Notes: generated from the letters alone by a model not told the origin. Shown: positions 51,303-62,502, counted from the first letter of the stretch. The stretch: 64,000 nt of DNA from Nicotiana tabacum (GCF_000715075.1 NC_134081.1:66823153-66887152), one strand, 5' to 3'. Program-made: numbers and translations.

Positions 51303-51580
51303 GGGGCGGATTTACAGTGTACCAAAGGGTTCACGTGAACCTGTGGTCTTCGACAAAAATTGTATATATATTATGTGTATAATTCATATAATTTGTCTAA
51401 ATACTAACTTTGTGAACCCATGGTTAGATTTTTTGTGTTGGTTCATTGGCTGAGTAGCTAGAAATTTTCCTTTAGGGACCAGGGATCGATCCATGTTAAG
51501 CTCATCTATTATATTTTTTTATTATACTATCAAATTAGTGGTGAACACATCCTCTAAGAATCTTGAGTTCGCTTTGAGTG
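51303..51580. repeat. Possible dispersed Solanaceae repeat
   Basis: It begins GGGGCGGATTTACAG and has a GGTTCACGTGAACC dyad and a weakly matching right end near TTGAGTTCGC. It recalls the dispersed repeats with GGCGGA ends common in this family. No target duplication identified. Confidence 0.3.
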
Positions 51581-52110
51581 AATGTATGTATGGTTTTGGT
51601 GAGAGAAGAAGAAGAAGAGCGAAGAATATTGGATTTCAAATAAATAAATACAAATGGAATTGACTATCACTCTTTGAAACAGTGTAGCACGAATTGGGTC
51701 CATATAATGTCTGCAGTCAAATGCATATATAAATTTGGAATTTAAGAGCGACAGAGCTTATTGGGCTTTTAGCCCATACAAGAAAGCATCAAAAGCAAAC
51801 ACTGACCATATATGAGGGGGAGGGGATGTAAACTAAGGGACAGCACTTCTATACCATATGTGTTTGGTCACTGTATTTTCTCGGAAATGAAGCTCTCATT
51901 AATGGTCATTAACAGAGAAGATGACCTCCAATTTTTTTTAAATAAAAAAATACTATTATTTCTGGTTTTCTACAGACTCATTGACAGCTTAGAGCCTGCA
52001 TATTTAAGACTCCCGGATTTGTTCGTTTTCTGGATCAGCATTCAAATTATTTTCTTTTTGTTTTCGTTAATTAAGGTTTTTCTATTGCTACTTTTACGGA
52101 TAAAGTAATA

Positions 52111-52371
52111 TTCCATCCGTTCACTTTTAGTTGGCATGTATATTAAAAATAAATTTTTATTTTTACTAGTCACTTTACGCATATCAAGAGAAGGCAAATT
52201 GTTTTCCCTGTTATACCCACAGTATTTATTACTCATTTCAAATCATTTTCTCAAATCCAATAAAATATGCATTAATTAATATAGATATCATGATAAATTA
52301 TGCACTTCATTTATTATTTCGTAAGGGGCGTGAAAAATCAAATCGTGCGAAGGAAAAGTGAACGGAGGGAG
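52111..52371. mobile_element. Stowaway-like MITE (Tc1/mariner type)
   Basis: 261 bp between TA dinucleotides (52109-52110 and 52372-52373). The right end is AAAAGTGAACGGAGGGAG, the reverse complement of the Stowaway consensus end. The left end TTCCATCCGTTCACTTTT matches it with two mismatches in 18. Non-coding and AT-rich. Confidence 0.85.
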
Positions 52372-52889
52372 TACCTTATACTCGTACTTCCTACTTTTTA
52401 ATCCATGAATATTAATGAGATTCTAAATACTCCTCTTGTCCCAATCTTATATTTTAGACTTTAATCTAAGGGTTCAGAAAATTGATTATGAAGTATTTCT
52501 TGAAGTGCAATCATTGCTAACATTTTTATGAGTATCACAAACAATAACTCTCGATCAAAGGTCACAAAAGGAATACGTGAATATCTTGAATCATGATTTG
52601 AACCTGAATGCTTAGAAACTTGTAAAGAAATACTAGAAGAAATTCTTGTTCCTGAAAACTGTTTTTACTACTTGTTCTAATTAATTTTGGCCCTCATTAC
52701 GATTACGATTCAATCCTGATGTAGCTCTAGATCAAGACAAAGTTGTGCCTTCACATTTCTCATCTTTTTGGTCATACTTATGAAATGTTGTCTTGAATAA
52801 GAATTAATTTATCATTTACTTTGTTTTGTTTACTTAAATTGCCATACTAATTAATTACATCAAGTCTATGACAAAATAACATTTGAATG

Positions 52890-52998
52890 GCCGAAATAAT
52901 AATTTATATGTATATATATTATGTATTGACTCCCTTAATTTTCTAGTATGTTTACTTTTATATATTTTGACACCCCTTAATGAAAATTCAGGTTCCGC

Positions 52999-53033
<35 letters not shown>
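52890..53033. repeat. Dispersed-repeat end plus (TA)n microsatellite
   Basis: On the minus strand GGCGGAACCTGAATTTTCAT, followed by AAGGGGTGTCAAAATATA, resembles a dispersed Solanaceae repeat end. It is followed on the plus strand by about 16 TA units (53002-53033). Confidence 0.45.
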
Positions 53034-53036
<3 letters not shown>

Positions 53037-53450
53037 TTTCAAAATATAATTGCATACTTGGCATATATATTTTGAATAGCCTTTGAGATGACATGGCAAT
53101 CCTTAGATTGACTAGATTTGCAACTTCACATGATATTGTGGCATGAGTTTGGGCATTTAGGATAAGATGACGCTAAAATGGTTTTATGGATCTTTACAAA
53201 CTTGTTTTAGTTTTATGACCCTATTTCTTTTTTTTATATATATGAGAGATTTATCTTTTACACATAAGAGATCTAAAAATGACACTTTCTTAATTTCAAC
53301 ACTATAAATGGCCATGAAGGCACATTTCTCCGGTTGATGAGCAAACTATTTTATATAATATCCTAAGTAAATGGTTGATAAAATAAAGTTGGACTTTCAC
53401 TTGAGCGACATAATTGGAATTATATAATAATATTTATTTGAATCCGTATG
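53034..53450. other. AT-rich flank before the Tat-lineage element
   Basis: No gene or family seen. The last five bases before the LTR are GTATG (53446-53450), the candidate left target duplication; the matching copy would lie beyond the right edge of the window. Confidence 0.4.
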
Positions 53451-54086
53451 TGTTTACCCTAAAAAACGGATAATAATTAAATTTGTAAGTGGTTTTAAAG
53501 ATACGTGCATTAATTCAATACAAACGATAATTGTGTTAGATTAAACAGATAAAGGACGTGATAAATTATCAAACTGATCAAGAAAGGTGATCCTGGACTT
53601 AGTAACAGCCTTAATGAGATGTCTGCCCTCGATTCCGGACTCACAATAACGAAGTACTAATGAACAAGAATAAGAACTTTGAATAACAGAGAAAATAAGA
53701 GTATATTACCTTGATATCCGTGTTACAATGTTGTTAGCGAATAATCAGACCCCCCTTTATATAGTAAGGGAGTTTTACCCTAAGTACAATTCAATAAAAG
53801 GTAAAAATCTTTCATTTAACTAATCACCGGTTCACTGCCGCCGGTCACGGATATCACGGCCTTTTGTTGATCGTACTCGATTGTCTAGTAATGCTCTCCG
53901 AGGCTTTTGGAGTTCGAACCGGACCTGGGGATCATGGCCCCGATACTTCCGAGGGCGGGTGTTCTGCCCGGATCCCGGACCAAGGAACTTCTTGCCTCGA
54001 TTTCGGTCCCTTGCCTTTATGTTTCTTGCTCCATTCATTTCATCGGAAACCGAGGCGTCCCACGGACTCTGTTTTACACGTATACA
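53451..54086 (-). repeat. Tat element 3' LTR (636 bp)
   Basis: On the plus strand it runs TGTTTACCC to GTATACA, so the minus strand reads TGTATAC to GGGTAAACA. A minus-strand TATA box CTATATAAAG is at 53765-53756, followed by a plausible transcript start region and R-U5. Confidence 0.8.
53756..53765 (-). promoter_or_regulatory. LTR TATA box
   Basis: CTATATAAAG on the minus strand inside the LTR, about 320 bp into it, the normal place for the element's own promoter. Confidence 0.65.
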
Positions 54087-54105
54087 GATAGTCCCCTTAT
54101 TTCTC
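54087..54105 (-). other. Polypurine tract of the Tat element
   Basis: The minus strand reads GAGAAATAAGGGGACTATC directly before the LTR start TGTATACG. Purine-rich with a GGGG core, though less pure than in the other elements. Confidence 0.6.
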
Positions 54106-54281
54106 GGAGAGTGAGTTTACGGAAACGACGAGAAACGACACGAGCACCTCGATTCCTTCTTCAATACGTCGTGACAAAAACGACAAAAAATACGAAACGT
54201 CCCTTTAGTCGCGTAATAATGACCTCAAATGCGTGTCGGCCATCGGCAGACCATCCCTGGACACAAAACGGCGCGAAGCCT

Positions 54282-54289
54282 CTATAAAT
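54282..54289 (+). promoter_or_regulatory. TATA box of the antisense gene
   Basis: CTATAAAT (within TCTATAAATACTCCCCTCC) on the plus strand, about 240 bp before the ATG at 54529. It is followed by a pyrimidine-rich untranslated leader, a typical plant core-promoter layout. It sits between the 3' LTR and the antisense gene. Confidence 0.6.
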
Positions 54290-54528
54290 ACTCCCCTCCT
54301 TCGTTCATTTTTTACTTTTGACCAAGCTTCTACCTTCGTACCTTCAGGATATTACTGCGTTTCTTCACACCCCAATATTTTTACCTTCGTTATTCAAGAG
54401 TTTTCAGCAAATCACAAGTTTTCATTTATCTTTTACCCAAACCAACGCATTTGATTTTCTCGGCAAGCTTTTTACCCTTCATCTCCCAATCTTCCTTCTC
54501 ACTTCTTCTAACTTTTTTCTAGATAACA

Positions 54529-57294
54529 ATGGAGAAAACTTCTATGATTGTTCCCCAAAAGGTTGCTACTTCTTCTTCACTGCCGACCACTGAAGTCAAG
54601 GAGACCGCTCCCTATGTGGTTGACCTTGAGAGGTCAGCTCTGGGCATGGCTACTGATGAACCGGCAGCCAAGCCTCTCTTGAAAATATTCATCCCCGGGG
54701 GGTGTTCGGTTGCGGATGACTTTAAGGTCAAAAAACCTTCATCAACGCAAGGTCGATGTGAGGCGGTATCTAGGTACATTTCCTCCATCACCGAGGCCAT
54801 CCTTCCTGCGGTTCGTAAAGACTGCGGCTGGGCGGATAAGGACATAGTAATCACCGGGCCCGATGACGACATTACTGCCCATATGGAGGGGTATCTGAGT
54901 GTTTACACTTACCCTTCACACTGGGCCCCGTGGACTAGGTTATTCTGGACTTCTATAAGAGGTATGAAGTGTGCCTCGGTCAGATCCACCCATCGTTGTG
55001 GAGGATCGTAATCCTCTTCCGATTCTTTGTGAACAAAATTGACTCCTGCTTATTCACCATCGATCATCTACTCTGCCTGTACAGTCCCTGAATCTTCTGG
55101 GGGAGAGCTGATAAAGCTCGTACGCCGGGCCAGCAAAGCCCCATTTTCAAGCATCGACGAGGACCGAGATAGGGGCTGGCAGGGACGCTTCGTCCGGTGA
55201 GGACCGCAGACTTGATCCGTGTCGAGTTTAGGCCATTCCCCGAGAAGTGGAAAGTATCACGTAAGAATAACTTTCTTTTAAATGTCGATTTTATGTTTTA
55301 TCTCCCTTTTTCTCATCAGTATTTGTTATGGTGCAACCCTTGCTCGAGTCCCAAATGCCATTCCTCGGCTCAAGGAGTGAATCGAGGGCATTTGCTCGCA
55401 GATGCCTTATTCTGAGCGCTCATGGCATGAGCTATCGAAGGGCCTCTGGGAGGCTCGTTCTCACGGTAAGATCTCTTTCTCGAATAAGTAACATTAGGGT
55501 CCCCTTTTAGCATCACATTATCATTTCCTTTCTGTTATTTTTGCAGCCTTGCCTAAGACCATTGAGCTTAGGCCTTCAGTAGGGGATGAGGACTTATCCT
55601 TTGATCCCTCAGCCTCGGGAAAGCCGGGGTCTGCAGAAGGAGAGAAGAAAAAAAGAAAGTTCTAAGTTCCTCGAGCTCGGAGAAGAAGAAACCAAGGAGA
55701 AGATTAGCCCGCAAGCCAAAGGAGAGTTCTGGCTCTCGAGCACCCGACTTGAACTTGCTTTATCGGCTTAGGGATGAGACCGAGTAGGATGATATTCTCA
55801 TGTCCCATAGACCGATCTCCCCCGAAGAGCGGGTGGTTGTTTAACGGGATATTCATGAGGCTGATCTCCCTCAGATTAGGGAAGTCAATGAGGAGACTGG
55901 AGCCAAAATTTCCCGGGATATCAGCCATGCCCCGAAGGAGACACCCGGTGTAATAGACATTTCAGGATCGCCTTCTTATACCGAGTCTATGCTCGAAGAG
56001 GCTCGAACGACAAAGGATTGATCCAACGAAGGGGCTCATGTTCTTTTTTTGACGGTGTGGACTCAACCGCCCTGGAAGACTTCTCCGGGTTGGGTGATTT
56101 GGAGGTGTCGAGGAAAGACCCATCTTCGGAGGTCAGTGGGCTGAAGTTGAGCCCAAAATTAATCAACCGATTCCCCGTCTCGAGAATAGATCCCGGCCGA
56201 AAGAGTTCGATAATCATCATTGTCCCGGAGGATTCTCGGGTTCTTTCCGCCCCCATTGGAGTAGCTAGCTACCTCTGGTGCCTGGTAACTAAAGAAGACC
56301 AGGCGAAAATGAATGAGGTGGATACGCCATGCTTGTTTAACGAAGCACAGTAGGCGCTGAACCGGGTAAGGCGTCATTACACTCTTTCATCTTTGGATTT
56401 AGTTTTTGATATCTCTCATGCCTTTTTCTTTTTTCCTTTATATTTTTGCAGGCCTCGATACTTCATCATGAAAGTTTCCTTCGATACTGCGTTGAGGTTA
56501 ACCAGCTCTAGGCTGAGGTCAAGGAGCTTGCTGAGAAGAGGTACATGTATAAGCTTCTTAGCGAGCAACGTGAAGAAGAAGCCAAGAGTCTTCGGGCTGA
56601 GTTAGATACGGCTCAGAAAGAGCATGTCGACCTGGTGGAATAGGTAAAGATTTTTGAAGATAGTGGTGATGAGTTATACATAGCGACTAATAGACAAACC
56701 CCGCAGGTCCAATAGAAGGTTGAGAGGATCGACCAACAAAAGGCCGTGACGGAAGAGGTCAAGGATATGGCCGAAGGGTGGAAAGGAAAAATGGACCGAT
56801 TGGCTTTGGAGAAGGAGATTGCCCGGGAGCAGCTGGCATCGGTGGAGGTCTAACTCTGAGTGGCGAGAGAGAAGGCCAAAGCACGGGCGCAACAAATAGA
56901 AGATCTCCAGTCTCAACTAGGCTCGGCCATTGCTGAACAGGATGCCCTCGGCAAAGAGCTCGAAACAATGAAGTCTTTGGCGGAAATGACCAGGGCCAAT
57001 GCTGCAGAGATGGTGGCCCAGTACAGGGCTGATGCTAAGGTAGCCCAGGACCGGCTGAAAGTTACTGTCGAGTGCGTAAAGTGGTTATCCCGAAGGGAGG
57101 CTCTCGAGGAGGTCCATGCCCGGGATTTCGACCTGTCGGTCGAGATCAAAGATTGCAAAAGGCTCGAGGCCGAGGCAAAGAAGCTGGCTGACCCCTAAGG
57201 TGAGGAAGGCTCTGAGGGCTCTGACGAACCCGAGGATGGAGAAGACCCCGACGTCTCCGGTGACAAGGCGGGTTCTGGTGAAGGTCAGGGCTAG
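54529..57294 (+). pseudogene. Antisense additional gene of the Tat element, intron-containing, broken
   Basis: It lies opposite to gag-pol, between pol and the 3' LTR. The ATG starts MEKTSMIVPQKVATSSSLPT. Exon 1 continues with VPGGC-like and SVADDFKVKKPSSTQGRCEA text and SRYISSITEAILPAVRKDCG up to GYLSVYTYP, where a one-base shift (about 54910) and stops break it. Three putative introns with GT-AG ends follow: 55261-55319 (short), 55466-55546 and 56366-56451, the last two with TTTTTGCAG acceptors. The C-terminal third (about 56460-57198) is a long heptad-rich coiled coil (AREKAKARAQQIEDLQSQLG onward), and an acidic tail (EEGSEGSDEPEDGEDPD) ends at TAG 57292-57294. From memory it resembles uncharacterised Nicotiana retroelement proteins, and the position matches antisense ORFs reported in Tat-lineage elements. 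Function unknown. Confidence 0.7.
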
Positions 57295-57350
57295 GTGCCT
57301 TAGGAAATTTTCTTTGTTTTTGTATTTTGTATTTTGTTCATTTTGTTGAG

Positions 57351-57553
57351 ACAAGGTAGGTTGCTCTGATGGTAAGCACCCTCCACTTCCAATTAAGAGG
57401 TTGTGAGTTCGAGTTACCCCAAGAGCAAGGTGGGGAGTTCTTGGAGGGAAGGATGTCGAGGGTCATTTGGAAACAGCCTCTCTACCCCAAGGTAGGGGTA
57501 AGGTCTGCGTACACACTACCCTCTCCAGACCCCACTAGTGGGACTATACTGGG

Positions 57554-57589
<36 letters not shown>
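57351..57589 (+). mobile_element. TS-family SINE (tobacco type)
   Basis: A tRNA-derived SINE: 5' part GGTTGCTCTGATGGTAAGCA (A-box region) and GGTTGTGAGTTCGAGTTACC (B-box region), body GGTAAGGTCTGCGTACACAC, and a (TTG)n tail of about 14 units, the signature of the tobacco TS family. It is flanked by TTGTTGAG (57343-57350 and 57590-57597), though the right copy merges with the TTG tail. It sits about 55 bp past the stop of the antisense gene, that is in its 3' untranslated region. Confidence 0.9.
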
Positions 57590-57594
<5 letters not shown>

Positions 57595-57597
57595 GAG

Positions 57598-58640
57598 GCC
57601 GTTATCGTTGGCCTTTGTAAAAGACTTTTATTGCAATGTATATAAGGCTTTTTTCCCTTTGGTAATTTTTGAGTTCGCTTCTTTTGGCTTCCCCTTTCTG
57701 ATTGCAAAATTTTCAAATGCCTTAGCATGGAATAAAACGTATAAGTAAGGTCTTGTTCGGAGGTTCGAACAAGACTCGTTCTCGATATAAATTTTGTTTG
57801 AATCTTGTGGGGGGCTCAGTATGACCGAAACCTTTCCTCGAAGTGCTTGTTTAGATGTTTTTAGATTATAGATTTGCCGAGGGTAGCCTTTGAACTGGTT
57901 TGTAATTTTTGAAGGCCTTTATATTTTGATTACGGGCTTCGGACGTCTCCGAGCCATTTCTAGGGTGGCCATAGCCTTTTGAGTTCAGGTACTGCCTAAT
58001 AGGCTTGTACCTTCGGGGTTAGATACCCGAGCCGTCCAAACTTGTCTTGGATGACAGTCCCCGAGTGGGGGTGATATCTTGGATCCGGATAGAGGCAGCC
58101 ATTGGGCTCGATATCCTTAAGGAAAAATGTAATAGTCTTAAGGGGCAAAATATGTGTCTGCAAGGTAGAAACGTTCTTTCATTTGGTGCGCAATATACAA
58201 GATTGTAAGTATGTACCGGCTTCGTGTTATGGCTTAGGTGGTCTACGTGGGCACGATTCACTTTCACCGTTGGGCCCTTATAATAAATCCAATCCACCGA
58301 GCCCAGACTGTTCAAGCACAATATTTGTATTCCATACTAGAATTATTACCCGAGGGTGATGACCCCCAGTATTCAAGTTCGACCATCGAGAGGGCTCGGA
58401 TATTGTTGATGCGACTATAGATTATGGTTCATAACCGGTCTTTGATTCTAAGTTAGCATGATCCATTGTCGCCTCGTTAAAAACCTTGCCGGAAAACCCA
58501 TCTGGGACAAAACCGGTTCAAGGAAGAAAGAGTGCACCGCGTTTTTTGAGGCCTAACAACTGCATCATTCTTTGGCTGTTGCCTGCAAGTATCAGTCCAA
58601 TTCACAATATAAGTAAAGAAAAGAATGAATGGGGTCGTAC
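57598..58640. other. Non-coding tail between antisense gene and pol
   Basis: About 1 kb without conserved frames. It should hold the 3' ends of two converging transcripts: the plus-strand antisense gene and minus-strand pol. An AATAAA-like signal GGAATAAAACG at about 57729-57739 could serve the former. The text GCCTCGTTAAAAACCTTGCC at about 58471 is, from memory, typical of Nicotiana Tat elements. Confidence 0.5.
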
Positions 58641-59850
58641 CTCAGCAGTAGTATCGTTTTAAGTGGTTTATGTTCAAACTGTTTGGTAGTTGTTCACCGT
58701 TCCCTGCTTCGAGTTTGTATGAACCTTTACCGGTAATCTCGATAAGCGATATAAACCTTCCCAATTCGGTCCTAGCTTCCCTTTATTAGGGTTACGGGTG
58801 TTCAATGTCACCATTCTTAACACCAAGTCCCCGATTCAATGTCGGAGGTTGGCTCTCCAGTTGTAGTACTTTTCGATCCATTATTTTTGGGTGGCCAATC
58901 GGACGAGGGCGGCCTCGCGCCTCTCATCCAATAGTTCCAGGCCCATGCTCATGGCCTCACTAGTTGACTCTTTGATCGCATATCGGAACATGAAGCTCAA
59001 TTTTCCTACCTCGACTGGTATTAGCGCTTCGATGTCGTAGACCAACGAGAATGGGGTGGCCCCGGTACTAGATTTTTAGGTCGTACTGTATACCCACAGG
59101 ACTTCGAGCAAAATTTTCTTCCATTTTCCTTTGGCGTCGGTCTCACTTTTTTTAAGGTTTTAGAGTATGTCTTGTTTGTAGACTCTGCCTGCCCGTTCCC
59201 ACTAGGGTGATAGGGTATCGATAGGATCCTTTTTATCTTATGATCCTCGAAAAATTTGCTCACCTTATTGCTGATGAACTGCTTCCTGTTGTCACATACG
59301 ATTTCGGCCGGCATTCCGAACCAACATATTATGTAGTCCCAAATAAATGCAATAACTTCCTTCTCCCTGACTTTCTCAAATGCCTGAACTTCAACCGATT
59401 TAGAAAAATAGTCAGTCATAAAAAATATAAATTGAGCTTTACCGGGTACCCATGGCAGGGGGCGACGATGTTCATTCCCTATTTTATGAATGGCCAAGGT
59501 GACAAGATCGAATGCAACATCTCCTCAGGCTGGTGGATCATTGGTGTGTGCCTCTGATAGTCGTCGCATCTCCGTACAAACTCCTTAGCATCTTTCTCCA
59601 TATCGATCCAGTAATAGCCGGCTCTGATTATTTTACGAACCAACGATTCAGCCCCTAAGTGGTTTCCACAGGTGCCTTCGTGAACTTTCCTCAAAATGTA
59701 TTCGGTGTCTCTTTGCCCCTGACATATGGCGAGTGGGCCATCAAATATTCTTCTGAATAGGGTGTTATCTTCGGACAGGCTGAACCTGGTCGCCTTCCTG
59801 CGCAGAGCCCTTGATTCTTTAGGATCCGAGGGTAGCTTCTCGGTCTTCAA
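58640..59850 (-). pseudogene. Tat element integrase, broken
   Basis: Zinc-binding part HEGTCGNHLGAESLVRKIIR, then FVRRCDDYQRH, where the second Cys of CxxC is Tyr. The core has FFMTDYFSKSVEVQAF (Asp), AEIVCDNRKQF (Asp) and HPSGNGQAESTNK (Glu), so the catalytic triad is present. Stops and shifts follow after about 59100, where the remaining C-terminal text is still recognisable to about 58640 (EALIPVEVGKLSFMFRYA; GKLGPNWEG). A stop also separates the zinc part from the core at about 59479. Confidence 0.85.
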
Positions 59851-60268
59851 GTAATCTATATACTTATTTCTCTAGTCCCAGGTTAAGCTTGTTGAGTTTA
59901 TGTCGGCGTGGCCTTCTTCCACTACCGATTTTGTGAGTTGTACGACCGTTCGTAAGTTGAACTCATCGTCATCAATGGACGACCCCAAGTTAGCTAGAGC
60001 ATCAGCTTCGCTGTTTTGATCTCGGGGTACATGTTGCAAGGTCTATTCCTTGAATCGATGTAGCGTTACCGATAGTTTATCTAGGTATCTTCGTATTTGT
60101 TCCTCTTTTTCTTCGAACGTCCCATTGACTTGATTCACTACAAGGAGGGAATCGCATTTAGCTTCGATCACTTCGGCCCCCAAGCTTTTAGCCAATTTGA
60201 GACCTGCAGTCATGGTCTCATACTCGGCCTCATTGTTAGTCAATTTCACAATTCTAATAGATTGTCTA

Positions 60269-60276
60269 ACTACGTT
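60269..60276. other. hAT target-site duplication, left (ACTACGTT)
   Basis: ACTACGTT at 60269-60276 is repeated exactly at 61087-61094. Eight bases is the hAT standard. Confidence 0.92.
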
Positions 60277-61086
60277 CAGGGGCGGCAGTAAGGCTTTGGG
60301 CTGTGAGGCCATTTTCTTAGGCCCCTAAATTTTGAAGGCCCCCAAATTTATTTTAAATTATTATTATTATTGTTACTATTATATACTATATAATTTTATA
60401 TAAATAATTAGAATAAAGAAAAGTGTTACAGTATATTTTGTCTTACTTGATTGAGGTTATTTTATGTAATAAATTTATAAATTATGATTATTTTATTTCC
60501 TCATTAATTAGTATATTTGCTTCACTCTTCAGTTTTAATTTTATCTTTTATATATAGGAATTAAATTATATATATCGATAACATAATAAATTTCTTTTAT
60601 AATGTACTCTGAAATTGCATGAACACAAAAGCATTCATGCACCGATTTTCTTTTAGTGTAATTCGACATATTATATTTGGTTATTTATAATTTATTTTAG
60701 ATATTCACCAATAAGTGATATTTAATAGAATGAACTACAATCACCGTTTAAATTGATCAGACGGAGTAAATATTATTTACACAATCAATACTCAAAACTT
60801 AAGTTATTACGTTATGTACGTTTATTTTATGTTTTTCTTGTTTGTGATGATAGCCGAATCAAAATTTTCACTTTGAGTTCTGGACCTTAATATTCGATAG
60901 TCCACCACTTTATTTTTTGTGCTGTTTTTCCTAATTATTTTTTGAAATTTATTTTTTTGTCTTAAACGATTTATTTGTTATTTAAAAAGCAAATTTTGTT
61001 GTTAGTGTAAATATTTTATAAAATAAATTTAAGGGTCTCTGAATATGGTTTCGCCTTAGGCCATGAGATCTGTTAAGCCGCCCCTG
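60277..61086. mobile_element. Non-autonomous hAT-type element (810 bp)
   Basis: Terminal inverted repeats CAGGGGCGGC (60277-60286) and GCCGCCCCTG (61077-61086), perfect over 10 bp, with a perfect 8-bp target duplication. The interior is strongly AT-rich with no transposase frame. Subterminal text TAGGCCCCTAAATTTTGAAG and CGCCTTAGGCC is from memory common to a dispersed Solanaceae repeat. It inserted into the Tat element's second RNase H. Confidence 0.92.
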
Positions 61087-61199
61087 ACTACGTTACCCGT
61101 GGGTGGCTTCAACACGATGCGAAGCCCGGACCCTTTTGCGTTCGAGGCACCGTCCGTAAAGAGGGTCCAGATCCCCGAGGAAGTTCCCGAGTTCAACAA

Positions 61200-61640
61200 C
61201 AATTCCCTTTCGACTTCGGGTATTAGGGCCGGCGTAAAGTCATCCATGAAGTCTGCCAAAATTTGGGATTTGATTGCGGTTCGAGGTCGATATTCGATAT
61301 CGTACCCGCTAATTTTTATGGCCCATTTGGAGAATCGTCCAGAAAGCTCGAGTTTATGCATTATGTTTCTTAACCGGTAAGTAGTTATGACATATATGGG
61401 ATGGCATTGAAAATACAACTTTAACATCTGGAGGCGATTAGCAAAAGCGAGCGCCAATTTCTCCAGGTGAGGATACCTAGCTTCGACCTCGCCTAGAGTC
61501 CTGCTAACATAATAGATAGGAAATTGCGTACCTTCCTCTTCCCAGACTAGGACTCCACTTACCGCTATCTCGGATACCGCTAAGTACAAGTACAACTGCT
61601 CGCCTGTTTTCGGAGTATGAAGCAAAGGCGGGCTCGAATG
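61200..61640 (-). pseudogene. Tat element RT-linked RNase H
   Basis: Motifs on the minus strand: EQLYLYLAVSEIAVSGVLVW (the Asp usually found here is replaced within LAVSE), PIYYVSRTLGEVEARYPHLE (Glu), HPIYVITTYRLRNIMHK, where TDxPL-type text with an Asp is normal, and KSQILADFMDDF. In Tat elements this domain is commonly degenerate because the second RNase H takes over, so some losses may predate the death of this copy. Confidence 0.75.
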
Positions 61641-61682
61641 GTACCGCTTGAGTTATTCCAAATCTTGTTGGCACTCCGGGGT

Positions 61683-62502
61683 TCATGAAAAGTTATTCTT
61701 CTTCTTTAATAACGAGAAGAACTGGTGGATCTTATTGGAAGACCTTGAAATGAACCAGACCAAGGCGGCTATGCGCCCGATTAGCCTTTGAATGGCTTTG
61801 ACATTGTCCACGATGGTGATGTCTTCTACGGACTTGATCTTGTCGGGATTGATCTCGATTCCCCGGTTAGACACCATAAATCTGAGGAACTTTCCAAATC
61901 CGACCTGAATGTGCATTTCTCGGGTTCAGCTTCATATTCTATTTCTTTAGTATGTTGAAGGTTTTCTACAAATGTCGCAAATGGTCCTCTGCTCGCAGAG
62001 ACTTTACTAACATGTCGTAAATGTAAACCTCCATCGATTTTCCTATTTGTTCTTCGAACATCCGATTTATTAAGCATTGGTAAGTGGAATCAACATTCTT
62101 TAATCCGAACGGCATTACATTATAACAATAGGTGTCGTATTTAGTGATGAAGGAAGTTTTTTCCTGATCGCCCGGGTTCATCCGAATTTGGTTGTACCCG
62201 GAATAGGCATCGAGAAAGCTAAGGATCTCGTGGTTGGCCTTCGCATCGATCAAGCGATCGATGCTGGGCAGAGGAAAAGAGTCCTTGGGGCATGCCTTGT
62301 TCAGGTCTTTGTAGTCTACACACATTCTTAATTTATTTCCCTTTTTAGGGACCACTACTATGTTTGCTAACCAGTCTGGGTACTTAACTTCCCGAATGAA
62401 ACCTATTTTAAGGAGTTTAGATACCTCTTCTTTAATGAATTCATGCTTGACTTCAGACTGAGGCCTCCTCTTCTGTTTAACCGGATGAAACGTCGGATCC
62501 AA
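61683..62502 (-). pseudogene. Tat element reverse transcriptase, active site changed
   Basis: Motifs: IKEEVSKLLKIGFIREVKYP, WLANIVVVPKKGNKLRMCVD, YKDLNKACPKDSFPLPSIDR, FLDAYSGYNQIRMNPGDQEK, PFGLKNVDSTYQCLINRMF and VYIYDMLVKS at 62028-61999. Tat RTs have YIDD; here the first Asp of the pair is Tyr (TAC at 62019-62017), so it is dead. A frameshift near 61970 separates the thumb-side text (HIQVGFGKFLRFMVSNRGIE, 61916-61683). Confidence 0.9.

Larger units (their letters stand above)
59980..61165 (-). pseudogene. Tat element second (archaeal-type) RNase H, split by a hAT insertion
   Basis: N-terminal part at 61165-61087: IWTLFTDGASNAKGSGLRIV and LKPPTGNVV. After the 810-bp hAT element it resumes at 60276: RQSIRIVKLTNNEAEYETMT, AKSLGAEVIEAKCDSLLVVN, then QHVPRDQNSEADALANLGSS near 60030-59985. 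The four acidic active-site residues (FTDGA, NNEAE, KCDS, EADA) are all present. With one copy of the 8-bp duplication removed the frame reads straight across, so the insertion itself is what broke this stretch; a stop near 60042 is a separate lesion. Confidence 0.88.

Noticed and set aside
51812..52108. 98-codon frame with a hydrophobic C-terminal half
   Set aside because: It ends at the edge of a Stowaway-like MITE, is AT-rich and has no recognisable domain or conservation evidence.
53832..54287. Overlapping frames of 68-126 codons on both strands near the Tat LTR
   Set aside because: They lie across the LTR, polypurine tract and leader of the antisense gene and have no known domain. GC-richer LTR sequence explains their length.
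57369..57596. 75-codon frame ending in a run of Cys, and the reverse-strand poly-Thr frame
   Set aside because: Both are readings of the TS SINE and its (TTG)n tail.
60043..60312. 89-codon frame starting MASQPKALLPPL as a separate gene
   Set aside because: Its first dozen codons come from the hAT end. The rest is the middle of the Tat element's second RNase H.
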